Shown here one piece after another: positions 36,194 through 47,627 of a stretch of DNA of 64,000 nucleotides. The DNA is taken from assembly GCA_963932465.1 (NCBI GenBank), contig OZ010798.1, positions 15,732,981 to 15,796,980 on the forward strand. Direction: 5' to 3'. Made by a program: the position numbers and the translations under genes. The notes beneath the pieces are model-generated. The model searched no databases. It had not been told where the DNA came from and was given only the letters and a program-made list of their open reading frames with translations. The stretch's first letter is position 1. Each line of letters starts with the position of its first letter. Source of the DNA: Maratus speciosus. Taxonomy: Eukaryota > Arthropoda > Arachnida > Araneae > Salticidae.

Positions 36194-37850
36194 TTAGGTG
36201 CGTTCGTAATTATATAAATACGTAGCACTTATAGTCGTCGTTCTGTCCATCTGTCTGTCTGTCCGCATATAACAGCGCAAAAACTATCCAACCGAATTAT
36301 TTCTCTAAATACCTCTTATTTCAAAGAATAATGTCCCTCAAAAAAATAAATTAAGGGGTTTGCCCCATTTTCCCCTTTATACTAAACGAATGAACTTTAA
36401 AGGTCTAATTAGGGAAGCACCTTATTAGAATAAACCTGTATACCAAATTTCAAGCAAATCGGATAATTCAGCTTGAGAAAACCATTTCGCAAAATTAAGG
36501 AGGGATTACCCCCTCTCCCTTTACTCTTAACCAATGATCTTCATAATCTAATCAGGGAGGCGCCTTATCAGAATAAACCTAGAAAAGAAATCTGAAGCAA
36601 ATCGGATATTTCTATCAAGAGTTATCGCATTACGTACATACATATAGAATCTGCGGGCACATTAGCTATCAGGGTTTGATTGCCTGTGAGCTAAAAAAAA
36701 ACTCTTAACTACCGATTTATTAAATCAGTTTTATTTAAAAATCTATCTAAAAGTCTAATTGTTTTCATGTAACTTGTTTTGGATATCTTCAGACATTAAT
36801 TGAGAAGATAATTATTGAAGAGGAGCAAATTTCTGATTTATAATTCGGGATATAAAAGGTTAAAAATAAAAAAGAAAAGTGCCCAGTTAAACTGATGGCA
36901 TTGAGGTCACAGGCTATTCACACTAATTCTATATTATACTCTTATTTCGAAGAACAATGCCCCTCGAAAAATAAAGTAAGAAGGGTTGCCCTCTTTATAC
37001 TTAACCAATGAGCCTTCAAATGTCATCAGGGAATTGTCTTATCGAAATAAACCGGCATACCAAATTTGAAGCAAATCTAATAGAAAAACCCATTTATCTA
37101 AATTAAGAGGGTATTAGGCCCCCGTACCCCCCCCCCCTTTATATTTAACAAACGAATTTCTAAATCTAATCAGGGAAGCGCTTTATCAGAATTAACAGGT
37201 ATACCAAATTTGAAGAAAATCTGATAGTTCTGCACGAAAAACCAGCACTTTAACAAAACAAAATTTAACATTTTAGTTTGATTACAAGTTTGTTCAAAAT
37301 TTTATGTCCTGCAGTCTGCAGTCTGCAGTTATTTATTTTTATTTTAACTAAAATGTTTAATGTTAATTAAATTTTTGATATCTGATTTGTAGTTTTACAT
37401 GCATTTTGCAATAAAGATTTTACCATAGCCAAAAATGTTACCTTTTAATCATTTATGTAAATTATGTAATATTACTAATATATATTGATAATACTTATAA
37501 CATGCATGTGTGTGTAATTTTTATTTTATAAATTAAAAGTGCCATTTATCTAAATTAAGGGGGTGTTGGTCCTCCGTTACCCCCCCCCCCTTTATCAATG
37601 AACCCCAAAAACTAATCAGGGAAGCACCTTATAATAATGAACCTAGAAAAAAAATTGAAGCAAATCGGATATTTCTATAAAGAGTTATCGCGTTACGTAC
37701 GTACATACAGAACCTGCGGGCACATTAGCTCTCAGGATTTGATAGCCTGTGAGCTAACAGGAATTGTAAATAGCAAGCTTTTCTTTATAAATATCTTTTG
37801 TATGAATATTTTTTACTTGTTATTTTACAGATATTTTTGTCGCTAGGGGT
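36194..37850 (+). repeat. dispersed repeat E with internal subrepeats
   Basis: Starts GGTGCGTTCGTAATTATATA, followed by GTCTGTCTGTCC and AACTATCCAACCGAATTATT. Inside, a unit like GGGAAGCACCTTATNAGAATAAACC followed by AAGCAAATCGGATA recurs at about 36410, 36556, 37026, 37173 and 37618. A terminal-type block (TGCGGGCACATTAGCT, then CCTGTGAGCTAA) occurs at about 36655 and 37715. The second half looks like an internal duplication of the first. No coding region or target duplication was identified. Confidence 0.65.
37245..37535 (+). repeat. direct repeat, copy 2
   Basis: Second copy of 35700-35995, embedded in repeat E. It contains CTGCAGT three times where the first copy has it twice. Confidence 0.93.
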
Positions 37851-38045
37851 GAACTAGGGGGTTAAACCTCTGCTCGCTAACACTCAACTCATCCCTCATT
37901 TTTTATTAATCAATTCTCCTGTATTATTATTTTTTAAATTAGTAGATATAATAAAATATTGTAAACTTATTTAATAAACTATAATAATAAATATATTTAG
38001 TACTATTTGAATATCCGGCCGACCAAAAAATGTTGCCAAACTATA

Positions 38046-38410
38046 TAGTCCAGTCAAATTGTCAGAAAAAAGGACCGATAGATGCAAAAATTCTGTTAGA
38101 AGATTTTGTGTTTTTAAAGTGTTTATGGGGATGCTAGTAACAGGAATTAATTGTTTTCGAACAAAATATCACGAGGCTAAACTTTGCAGAGCCAAAACAC
38201 CACGAAAATTTCGGATGTTTTTCAGTTTTTGACCTATAACTCGAAAATTATAAACTTTATGTGTACTATACTTAATTACAAAAAGAAAGAACATTAGATT
38301 CTCTACAAATTTCGTAATTAAAAACGTTTTTCTATATCCAATATTAAGTGCGCTACGGCTTATTGAAAACAGCACCTTTTTTTTTTTTAACTTCACAGAA
38401 AGTGACTTAT
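38046..38410 (+). repeat. left terminal inverted repeat of the 38-42 kb element
   Basis: Pairs in reverse with 41915-42245. Shared blocks: GGGGATGCTA, GAATTAATTGTTTTC, GAGGCTAAACTTT, ATTACAAAAAGAAAGAACAT and GCGCTACGGCTT. Confidence 0.88.
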
Positions 38411-38955
38411 TTTTCGCCTCTCATCCCGAAAAAATTTCTTTTTATCACTAACTGTGGAAATGAAATGTACCTATTGACGAGTAAGGAGTTAAGAGATAAC
38501 TAATGAGGGAAATTTACAATAAGGGGGGGGGGGTAGAAAGTAGGGTTGCCAAATTGTACGTTTTTCTCGTAAGTTGTGCGATTTTTGTCTATAGCGCTTT
38601 TTAGGTATTAGGTGTACGTTTAAATGTGTCTGTATGACAATTTCTTCCATTTTTCTGCCACATCTTACTTTTGATAGTTTAAAAAAATTCTTTTCTAGTT
38701 GTCTTTAAAATTTCACCTTTTGCCAAAACTAAGTTATGCACATGCGCATCAAATGTAAAAACTGCATGTTTCAGATCGGTAATACAAAAATCTTGGGAAA
38801 GTTGTGTAATATTAACGGCGCATTTGCTGTAGCATTAGATCATGTGAACTTGACCTTATTATAGATTATAAATATACACATTATAAAATTCTTAATTCAC
38901 TATAACTGTATCTTAATTTTAGATATTTTGTTTGATGTATTATCACCCTTTATGC

Positions 38956-39023
38956 TTAACCCCTAATCGTCAAGCCCAGGGCAATTTCTTTGTGAATGTA
39001 TCGCGCGACGATCACAGGGTTAA
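38956..39023. repeat. 68-bp TTAA-bounded miniature repeat
   Basis: TTAACCCCTAATCGTC on the left and GACGATCACAGGGTTAA on the right are imperfect inverted ends, including TTAA at both boundaries. The size suggests a minimal piggyBac-type MITE or a chance palindrome. Confidence 0.4.
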
Positions 39024-39341
39024 ATAAAAATATTTATTTTTGTAGGGTGTCCATGTCCATTACTAAAATTTTCATGATCATCATTGAATGGTAGGATGGT
39101 CTGATTTATCTTTATTCTTACAATTCAATTAATTTTTCATTCATAATGGGATATGACTGCAAAATTAGTTATAAAATGTTAACAGAATAATGTAATACAA
39201 ATATAGTTGGATAATAATGATTGAATTGATTAATTAATAGAAACCACATAAAAAAAATTCGTTAACAAAAACATTACTGACATATTCAACATACTTTAGC
39301 ATAGTACGAAAAAGGATGATATCACAATAAAACAAAAACTA

Positions 39342-40354
39342 ATGTCAATCAAAATCTTCCGTTACGACAAATTTCTAGCCAAAGAAAGAAACAAGGATCG
39401 CTTCATTTCACTTCTTAAAACAGAGTTTCAAAATAACAGAACTCAAGCTGGCCTGGCAGAAGAAGAGGCTGATGGCATGATTGTTACCTCAACCATTTCA
39501 AGAGCCGAAGCCTTTGAAAGTGTAGTATTGTCGGAGAAGACATTGGTTTTCTCGTGATCATGACGAGCTTGGGATATCAACACAAAAATCTCTTTTTCCA
39601 AAATCCAGGCAGAGGTAACATCGAAACCAAGTGGTTTTCATCCATGTTATACAAGTACAATTACAACAATGTTCTTTTCACTCATGCAATCAGAGGATGC
39701 GATACAATATATGCTCTTTTTGGGTAAGGAAAGTCGAAGTTTTGTTACACTTTGAAAAAAAACATGATCAGCTTAAGGAAATAGCCTTTGTATTCAATAA
39801 ACCAGAGTCAACCCGTTTAGAAATAATCAAGGCTGGAGAAAAATTCAGTACTACACTATACAGCGGATGCATAGACACCACACAGGCATTGAACACCTTG
39901 ATGTTCCCGTTATTTGCTAAATCTGCCACTAAAAGCAAACTTCATTTTGCAAGGCTACCAACGCAAGATTCTGAGCAGCATCATTTCCACCGATGTTATT
40001 ATCAGATACAAGCTTGGCTAGGAAACGACATCCGCCTGAAAAATGGGATTGGGTTCGCAGGTCTGACGGTCTCTTTCAGCCAGTTTAAATGTGCCAAAAC
40101 CCAGCACCTGGATCCTTGATGCATGTTGTCTCATGTACCTGTATAAAAGGGTGCAGAAAGGCGTGTTCTTGCCAAAAGTCAGGACTCAAATATTCAGCAA
40201 TTTGCAAAAACTGTAACAGGGTCAACTGCGATAATATGGGCGACATTATTTACCCAGAAGAAGAGGATGATGAAGCTGACGCCTCGGAAACCATCGACCA
40301 AACCAGCAACGACGAGGTGATATCGCAACAAGCTCAAAGAAGATCAAAGCTGTA
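39342..40354 (+). pseudogene. uncharacterised putative PIN-like/Cys-rich protein, decayed
   Basis: Three overlapping pieces in different frames read as one protein: 39342-39557 (starts MSIKIFRYDKFLAKERNK), 39560-40120, and 40089-40354 (ends in the stop at 40353). The last part is cysteine-rich (SCTCIKGCRKACSCQKSGL, then CKNCNRVNC), resembling a CXC-type zinc-binding tail. The middle contains FARLPTQDSEQHHFHRCYYQ and QAWLGND. From memory, these are landmarks of a family of uncharacterised proteins common in arthropods and cnidarians. The acidic N-terminal region (EEEADGMIV) suggests a PIN-like nuclease fold, which is inference. At least two frameshifts and several stops break it. It lies between the inverted arms of an element, so it is probably that element's gene rather than a host gene. 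Confidence 0.65.
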
Positions 40355-40678
40355 GAAAAACAAGCAAACTGCTCGTGTTATCCTCAAACTGAGGTTGACG
40401 GACCAAACCCATCAACCCACAAGCACTACATACAGAAGTTAAATACATAAAAAATCTTACCGTAACTCTTATTTACATTCAAGTAAATACCTACTATTAA
40501 TTTTCTCCACTTTAGTTCTAAATACAAAAAAATAAATAAATTACAAGGTAGTAAATTTTTTTTACAATGTTACCGTTGTAATTAACCGTTATTACTATCA
40601 TGAAAAAAACCTGTAACATAAACAAGTTACATTAAAGAGGATAACATGAATAAACTAGTCGGATATACCAATCCCAAA

Positions 40679-41876
40679 ACTTTCTTCTATTTCATAAATG
40701 TTAGTACTTGAAAATTTGCTATCACACTGCCAAAATTAAACGCCAATCTATGCCCATCATGAGGATTCTATAGATATGAAATTCCGTGCATGAGTTCTTG
40801 AGATATGGCTATCTCCGAAATCGTGTAAATCCAGCAAAATTCAGCCTAGCAGCGCCACCTATTGGGTGCTTTACATCAAAACCTATGTTAAACAAAACTA
40901 CCATGCAACCACTTACGTCAAAGTCTAACTGAATCTGAAGTTTGGGGAAAATCTGTGCATTAGTTTTTGAGATAGAGTTATTGCAAAAAATCATGAAAAT
41001 GCCAGCATAGCGGCGCCACCTATTAGACGATTCACACCAAAACCAACAGCAACAACTTGTGTTAACATCTAACTAAATCTGAAGTTAGATGAAAATCCGT
41101 GCATTAGTTTTTGAGTTAGAGCTATTGCGGGAATCGTTCAAAATGCAGCACAGCAGCGCCACCTGTTGAGCGATTTACACCAACACGTAATCCGCATTAA
41201 GTCATATCAAGGACTAACTAAATCTGAAGTTTGATGAAAATCCGTGCATTAGTTCTTGAGATAGAGCCATTGCGGAAATCGTAAACAATGCAGCTTAGCA
41301 GCGCCACCTGTTGAGCGATTTGCAACAACACGTAATCAGCATCAAGTCATATCAAGAACTAACTGAATCTGAAGTTTCATAAAAATCCGTGCATTAGTTC
41401 TTGAGATAGAGCCATTGCGGGAATCATAAAAATGCAGCATAGCAGCGCCACCTGTTGAGCGATTTACACCAACACCTAATCAGCATCAAGTCATATCAAG
41501 GACTAACTGAATCTGAAGTTTCATGAAAATCCGTGCATTAGTTCTTGAGATAGAGCCATTTCGGAAATCATAAAAATGCAGCATAGCAGCGCCACCTGTT
41601 GAGCGATTTGCACCAAAAACTAATCAGCATCAATTTGTATCAGGGACTAACTGAATATGAATTTTTATTAAATTCCGTGCAATAGTTCTTGAGATAGAGC
41701 GCCCACAAAATTTGTGTCACACACAGACAGACGGACAGACAGACTCACAGACAGACATTTTGTAAAAATATGTTTTTCGAGTTCTCTGACCTCTAAAACG
41801 TGTAAATCCGTCGAAAACCGGAATTCGAAAATTTTCATGAATACAATACTTTCTTCTTGTAAAGATAGAAGAAAGT
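40679..41876. mobile_element. 1.2-kb TIR element with 144-bp tandem repeats
   Basis: Ends ACTTTCTTCTAT and ATAGAAGAAAGT. The right end also folds as a hairpin (ACTTTCTTCT, loop, AGAAGAAAGT). Near the right end are CAGACAGACGGACAGACAGA and GTCGAAAACCGGAATTCGAA. It is nested in the right half of the 38-42 kb element. No coding region. Confidence 0.75.
40760..41700 (+). repeat. 144-bp tandem repeat, 6 copies
   Basis: GCGCCACCT occurs at 40852, 41013, 41156, 41301, 41445 and 41589; after a first 161-bp step the spacing is 143-145 bp. Each unit has AATCCGTGCATTAGTT, TTGAGATAGAGC and GAGCGATTT. Confidence 0.96.
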
Positions 41877-41914
41877 AAAAATGATGTCAAATGTTGGTTT
41901 TTGAGATTTTCCAC

Positions 41915-42245
41915 AAAGTTAGAAAAAAAGTGTATTTTTCAGAAAGCCGTAGCGCGATTAGAAATGAGTTTAGAAAAACGTTTTTATTATGAAATTTGTA
42001 GAGAATTTAATGTTCTTTCTTTTTGTATTTAAGTATGGTACACAAAAACTTTATAATTTTCAAGTTATAGACAAAAAACTGAAGAAAGTCCGAAAATTTC
42101 ACGGTTTTTTGGCTCCAAAAAGTTTAGCCTCGAGATATTTTGTTGGAAAACAATTAATTCATGTTATTAGCATCCCCATAAACACTTTAAAAACATAAAA
42201 TCTTACAGAATTTTTGCATCTATTTATGACAATTTGGCTGGACTA
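41915..42245 (-). repeat. right terminal inverted repeat of the 38-42 kb element
   Basis: Inverted counterpart of 38046-38410. It ends GACAATTTGGCTGGACTA. Confidence 0.88.
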
Positions 42246-42652
42246 TTAAAATCTTAGCGAGAAACAGATTATTTACTGAACAATGTTCAGGAACTTGCAT
42301 TTGTACATAATTAATTCTTATAAAAATTCTCGTGATTGGTTAATTTTCTTATAATACTTAACAAACAGCAAATAAATAATATAAAAACATTCTCTTTATT
42401 TAAATATGATTCTGTTTCTAATTATTCTGAATATCTTTATAAGTTGACTGTTAAACCTAGAAGTTGTATAAGGATTTTAAAAATATGTTTTAAAAGTTTT
42501 TTTAAGTATTCTGTTCGGTCGAATATTCCAATATTCAGCCAAACCGAATTGTTTGCTATTCAGCATACCGAATAGTTTGATATTCGGCCAAACTGAATAT
42601 TCGGTAACATAGCCGAATACCGAATAGATACCGAGTATTCGGTGCATCCCTA
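42246..42652 (-). mobile_element. hAT fragment of the GGATGCACCGAATATTCGG family
   Basis: Matches the first about 410 bp of the complete element at 57426-58417 in reverse, ending GGTGCATCCCTA. It is cut precisely where the neighbouring long-TIR element ends. Confidence 0.85.
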
Positions 42653-42672
42653 CAACTAATTATCAACATATA

Positions 42673-43052
42673 TGTTGGATGAGACTCTATTTATAAATCA
42701 TAACTCACTTCTAAGACGAACACTGACATTTATTAAGACGAAGACAAAATAAAAATACAGTTAAAAGCACTCTTTTCAATCTATATTTAGCTTTAAAGCA
42801 ACAACTTCATCTTCATTTATTTAGCGTCGTTGAATATTTCTAAGATTTTCGTGTCATTTAAATCTTCTATTTTATTTCGTCAAAATATTCTGATTCTTTT
42901 AACAAAACCGCCGCCGTCGAACTCCTTTTCGTTCTATTTACTTTTTTCTGCATTTCCACTTCACGCAGCTTCGTTACCTTTTTAAACTCGAAGCGGAATA
43001 CGGAGTCACGGACATTCAGTCTGATGCAAGTGTTCTTACGAAATTCCCCACA
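42673..43052 (-). repeat. 3' LTR (380 bp)
   Basis: TGTTGGATGAGACTC to AAATTCCCCACA in plus-strand reading. Contains GCCGCCGTCGAACTC and CACGCAGCTTCGTTACC, as in the other LTR. Confidence 0.95.
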
Positions 43053-43306
43053 TGCAGCCTTCCTGACATTTGGAGCTGCCGCAGCGACATGTGCTAAAAT
43101 AGAAATCCGAAAAAGAAACAAAAACAAAAGCTAGTTACTGTTCTTAGGGGGAAAGGGAAAAATTAATCTGCACGTCAGAAAGATCACTCAGTCTATTTGA
43201 AGTGCCGTAACATCATATGGAAATTTCTTTAAAAGCATTAACTTATAAAATTTTCATAATTCACAAAAAGGAAAGATTTAAAAAAAATGTTTTTCTTTTT
43301 GAAGCT

Positions 43307-44603
43307 TCAGTTTTTGTCAGGCCAAGGTTTCATGTGTTCAGCACACGAGCTAGTATTTATCGGTCCTTCGGTTGATGAGATTTTCGCTACGTCGTAGGTG
43401 TCGTTAGACTTCACTTTGGTTACTTTATACGAACCTAAAAATTTAGATTTCAACTTTAAACCTGGTCCTTGCTGGGTTTTCTTAATTGCTACGAGGTCAC
43501 CAAGCTTGTACTTCCGGGGTTTTTTACGTCGTAAATTATAGTGCCTGCGATTTTCTTGTTGAATTTCCAGAATATTCTTCTTGGCTTCTTTGCGGAGCTC
43601 TTCTCTGTCTTTCATGAACTGTTCTTTGACTAACTGTTTAAGAGAGAGTATAATTTGTACATCTTCTTTCTGTTTCATTTTTGTACCAAATAATATTTCA
43701 AACGGTGTTTTCTTAATGCTTCGTTGGTAAGTTGAATTAATGACTTGTTGAACTTTAGAAACATGTTTGAACCATTTGGTCGGTTCGTCTTTGAACATTT
43801 TAGAGAATACAGAAATTATGGTGAAATTAAGTCGTTCGACTTGACCATTGGCACGAGGAAGGCCAGTTGTAACTGTCTCGTGCTTTTATATTTTCTTCTT
43901 GACAATAATCAGGAAATTCTTTGCTTGTGAAGGCAGGACCTTTATCGCTAATGATGGTGGAAGGATTGCCAAAAGTATACCTTTGTCGTCGTAGTTTTGA
44001 TATAACTTCGGTAGCAGAAGTGGTCTTACAGGGATACAACCAGACGAATTTAGTAAATGCATCTATTAAAGACAAAATATCTTTGTAATTTTTGTTAGTT
44101 GTTTCAAGAGGGCCTAAATGATCAATGTGTTAGGTTTGGAGAGGAGTCTCTTCTTTAGGTAATTCACCTTCTTGTTTTCCTCGTTTGCGATTATTCAAAA
44201 GGCATGTTACACAATTTGCTATAATTTTATCAATTTTATTTGACATATTAGGGATGAGAAGTTCTTCGTTAAGGAGTTCTTCACAACGTTTACGGCCAAA
44301 ATGTCCTTTGTCAGGAACGTGTTTAATGACATTTAGCTGCATATCATGCGGCACAACTACCAGATCGATAGCTTTATGATTTTTATAGAGAACGTTATTT
44401 TTAAGGAAATAGTTGTCATATGGCTTTGTTTTCAAAATTTCTTTGATGGCCTGTATATGTTCGTCAGTGTTCTGTGATTGTATGATTTTGGAAGTAAAAC
44501 TATCTTGAATGATCACACATATTGGATTTCTACTTAAAGCGTCGACATGGCGCATGCATGTACATTGTCTGTGGTCGATTGTATAGTTATAGGCAGCTAA
44601 CAT
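43307..44603 (-). pseudogene. integrase region of pol, frameshifted
   Basis: Reads from 44603 downward. The HHCC zinc-binding region is intact: the two histidines in HVPDKGHFGRKRCEELL, then the cysteine pair in ANCVTC. The catalytic core follows at about 43827-44075, with the first Asp in MSLIDAFTKFVWLYP and the second in SDKGPAFTSKEF. A C-terminal part at 43307-43798 has TPFEILFGTKM and YKLGDLVAIKK, a chromatin/DNA-binding tail seen in Ty3/Gypsy integrases. The parts lie in different frames with a break near 43800-43830 and another near 44080-44130. It would integrate cDNA; as it stands it cannot be made as one protein. Confidence 0.88.
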
Positions 44604-45840
44604 TAAAGCCCATCGAGCAATCTTGGTGCAAAGATCTTTTTGATTTATAGTAAGGGCGAATGCGTTGCAATCTGTGACTATCTTGAAAGGAATACCTAGA
44701 ATGTAAACGCGAAATTTTTTAAGGGCTTCTATGACATCTAAAACTTCTAATTCATAGCTCGAATATTTACGTTCGGCATCTGTGGGTTTTTTCTCATAAA
44801 GTAAACAGGGTGATATTGATTGACAATAGAAGACTTTTGAAGGAGGACTGCTCCATAACCGTCAATAGATGCATCTCAGTGAACTTCTGTTTCGTTACTA
44901 GGGTTATAAATGCTTAAAACAGGACCTGAAGAAAGGATGTGTTTCAGCTGATTAAATGCATTTCGTTACTGGTCATCAAAGTGAAATTTAGTGTCCTTTC
45001 TAAGGATATCTGTTAAAGGCTTAGCTATTAAAGAGTAATCTTGAATGAATTTATGAAAATATGAAGTTAGTCCGACAAATGAATGTATGTCTTTTATAAT
45101 TTTAGGTTCTGGGAAATTGAGGACAGCTTTAGTTTTTAAGGGAGATGGATGCAGTTGACCATTTATAATGTGGTAACCCAAAAATTCAATTTATCGCTGA
45201 AAAAAGTGGCATTTTTTTAAGATTCAACTCTAAACCATATTCGAATGCAGTTGTAAGGACGCGTTGTAATTTCTGGAGTCCTTCGACTTCGTTTTCAGCT
45301 GGTATTATGAAGTCATCCATATAGACAATAAGTACTTTTTCATTAATGAGGTCTCGAAAAACGTTATAAATATATCTTTGAAATACTAAGGGTGCATCGC
45401 TAAGGCCATAATTCATACATAAGAATTCAAATTGACCAGAATGTGTTACGAAAGAAGTATATTTTCTACTATTTTCTTCTACTTTGACATGAAAAAATGC
45501 ATTTTTAAGGTCAAGAGTAGTAAATACTTTTGCAGAATGCAACTGATCAATAATGTCATCAATTACTGGGAGGGGAAAACGTTGTTTATGTGTTTTAGAA
45601 TTTAACTTCCTATAGTCAACACACAATCTATATGAGCCATCTTTCTTTTTTACTAGGACAATAGGTGATGAAAAATTACTAGTGCTTTTACGAATAATTC
45701 CCTTTTCGAGCCGCTCAGAAATTTGTTTTTCTATGAAGTTTTTCTATATTGGTGCCAAGCGTCTGGAAGGACAAGTGACAGGTGTTTCGTATTCCAGATG
45801 AATTGATAATTTAACATTAGTTGTCTTTATTTTTCGGGAG
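44580..45840 (-). pseudogene. reverse transcriptase-RNase H region of pol, broken
   Basis: The RT core at 45186-45626 is open and contains CVDYRKLNSKT, FTTLDLKNAFFHV and the catalytic box VYMDDFIIPA. Upstream, DGSYRL and EKGIIRKS extend it to about 45840 with one stop. A frameshift in a T run at about 45180-45220 separates it from the thumb region (FVGLTSYFHKFI). The RNase H part follows (ASIDGYGAVLLQ, SYELEVLDVIEALKKF, TDCNAF) with a nonsense change just before the first Asp. Family: Ty3/Gypsy. Confidence 0.92.
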
Positions 45841-45997
45841 AATAATTTTGAATAAGTTCTGAAATTTTTGAACGTATTGTTTCATCGGTAATATGAGATA
45901 AATCAAGGTTAAGATCATCTAACACATGAGCAACATTAATCAAAAAATTATTGGACGTATTGTCATTTTTCTCGATTTTTTGCATCGAAATATTATT

Positions 45998-46321
45998 TCA
46001 AGAAATTGTTAAAATATTTTGTTGTATAACATCTGTACCAATAATAAGATCAAAAGATATGGAATAATCTGGGACTACATAAACATTTGTTGTATAATTA
46101 AAATCATCTATCATAATGTCCGTAGAGAAAAAACCCAGGGGTTTGATTATAGTATTTCCTAATCCAGTTAATGTGATAGTTGAATGTTCAAGGTTCGAGA
46201 TTGTAGGGAGTTTGCGGTAAATACTTTCCTTTAGCAAATTTCTTTCACTTCCTGTGTCTACCAATGATGTAACATTTACAGAAGAAATAATGACTTGTTT
46301 GGTCATGAAAGTGTTCGACAT
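45998..46321 (-). pseudogene. retroviral-type aspartic protease region
   Basis: An open stretch of 107 codons contains TSLVDTGSERNLL, with the catalytic DTG triad, and later SFDLIIGTDV, the conserved IIGxD motif. It would process gag-pol. It is separated from RT by stops. Confidence 0.88.
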
Positions 46322-46369
46322 AACTGTGGAAACATTGGAAGGTTCTGACTTAACTCTAGGCCTCCTTGG

Positions 46370-47428
46370 TTAATCACATTGAGCCGATTTATCGCCAAAA
46401 TTCGAACAATTGAAACAACGAGGGCCTTTGTCTTTATGTCTGCATTGGCTACTTTTATGATGTGACAAACCACAATTAAAGCAAAAAAGATCAGATTTTG
46501 GTCGAAAGGATTTGTCCTTCACTGGCATTTCAGGTTTGACTTTACGAAATATTAGTGATCTCAAAGTCATGTCGAATTTTGTCATAATTTTTGAGCTTTT
46601 GCTTGAATTCTACAATGGATTGGCACGCATATAACATTGATTTTTTGAAAACAGGGTCGGGTATACCATTTATGATATATTGCATTAATGCGAAATCCTC
46701 GATGTTACCATGCGAGCATAATTGTTTCATTATAAGAAAATATTCTTCTGTTGATTCATTTTCTTGCAATTTTCGTTTATTTAATATATTATGTAACTCG
46801 GCAGAATTATAAGTGGTACTGAATTCTGAAATTAAGAGTTCTTTATGTTTGTCATATGAATTGATATGAAATTCTGTCTGTACTAACAACTGGGCTTTTC
46901 CTCATAAGGATCTTTTACAAAATATCAATTTATGAAAGTCAGATAATTAAATTTATTAGTGACATCGTCAAAATTACTGAGCCAGACATTTATATCACTA
47001 AAAAAAATTCCGTCAAAAGAAGGCACAACACTTTCAACATCGGTGAAACTAATAGACGATGGCACAAAACTTTGAACTGGAAGTTGCTTGTGTTTGTCAA
47101 AATTTCATAATTCGGTGTTATTACTTGAAGTCATATTATTTGAAGGCAATTCGGGTTCCGAGTCAGTGTCACTTTCATTTTGTATAATATTAGTCTGTAG
47201 TAAGCTCAAGTCTGAAACGTATGTAACTGATCGGGTTGCAAGATCATTTAAAGATCCTTCATTAGCAATACAAATTATATTACACACTGTAATCAGGTCA
47301 TTTACAGAAAAATCCGTTTGAACTTTGGTTATTTTCTTTTTGAACTCGGTGCTGTCGGTTTGAAAACCGAAACTAGTAAAAGCGCGTATTCTCTTTCTAT
47401 TAGATCGATCACCTTCAGAATCAAACAT
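46370..47428 (-). pseudogene. gag region with CCHC zinc knuckles
   Basis: Starts MFDSEGDRSNRKRIRAF at 47428. After a break near 46890-47105, the capsid-like part (46542-46889) contains ELHNILNKRKLQENESTEEY, and VFKKSMLYAC. The nucleocapsid part at 46370-46585 has one clear CCHC knuckle, CFNCGLSHHKSSQC, and a second, CFNCSNFGDKSAQC, in which the histidine position is Lys or Asp. At least two frameshifts separate the parts. Confidence 0.85.
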
Positions 47429-47627
47429 GAATTTATGCAGTAATTTAATTTATTTTTTTCGTTCGTTTTTAAATGCAAGTTCCAGTTCAGGTATGTCAAC
47501 TAACTTCATAATAAAATAATAACAATGAACTCACCGTTAGAATAATATCCGGCATGAATCTGCAAGTTGGATAATTCTGACAAATTAATAATATTGGTGG
47601 TTTAACTGGCACTTCTGAACACCAGTT

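Larger units (their letters stand above)
38046..42245 (+). mobile_element. long-TIR element carrying a decayed cysteine-rich gene
   Basis: Inverted arms of about 330-365 bp lie at 38046-38410 and 41915-42245, beginning TAGTCCAGTCAAATTGTCA and ending in its near-complement. They enclose the gene remnant at 39342-40354 and a nested repeat element (40679-41876). Without the nested element it is about 3.0 kb. The target site is probably TA. The superfamily was not recognised. Confidence 0.75.

Noticed and set aside
41915..42652. Single continuous element across 41.9-42.65 kb
   Set aside because: The left part is the TIR of the 38-42 kb element and the right part is a hAT fragment; sequence identity switches near 42245.
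38046..42652. That the 38-42 kb element inserted into the hAT copy, splitting it
   Set aside because: The left flank at 37990-38045 does not match the rest of the hAT, apart from a short GAATATCCGGCCGACC resemblance, so a simple insertion is not supported.
42867..43127. 86-codon minus-strand frame
   Set aside because: It lies almost wholly in the LTR of the Ty3/Gypsy element and is not a separate gene.
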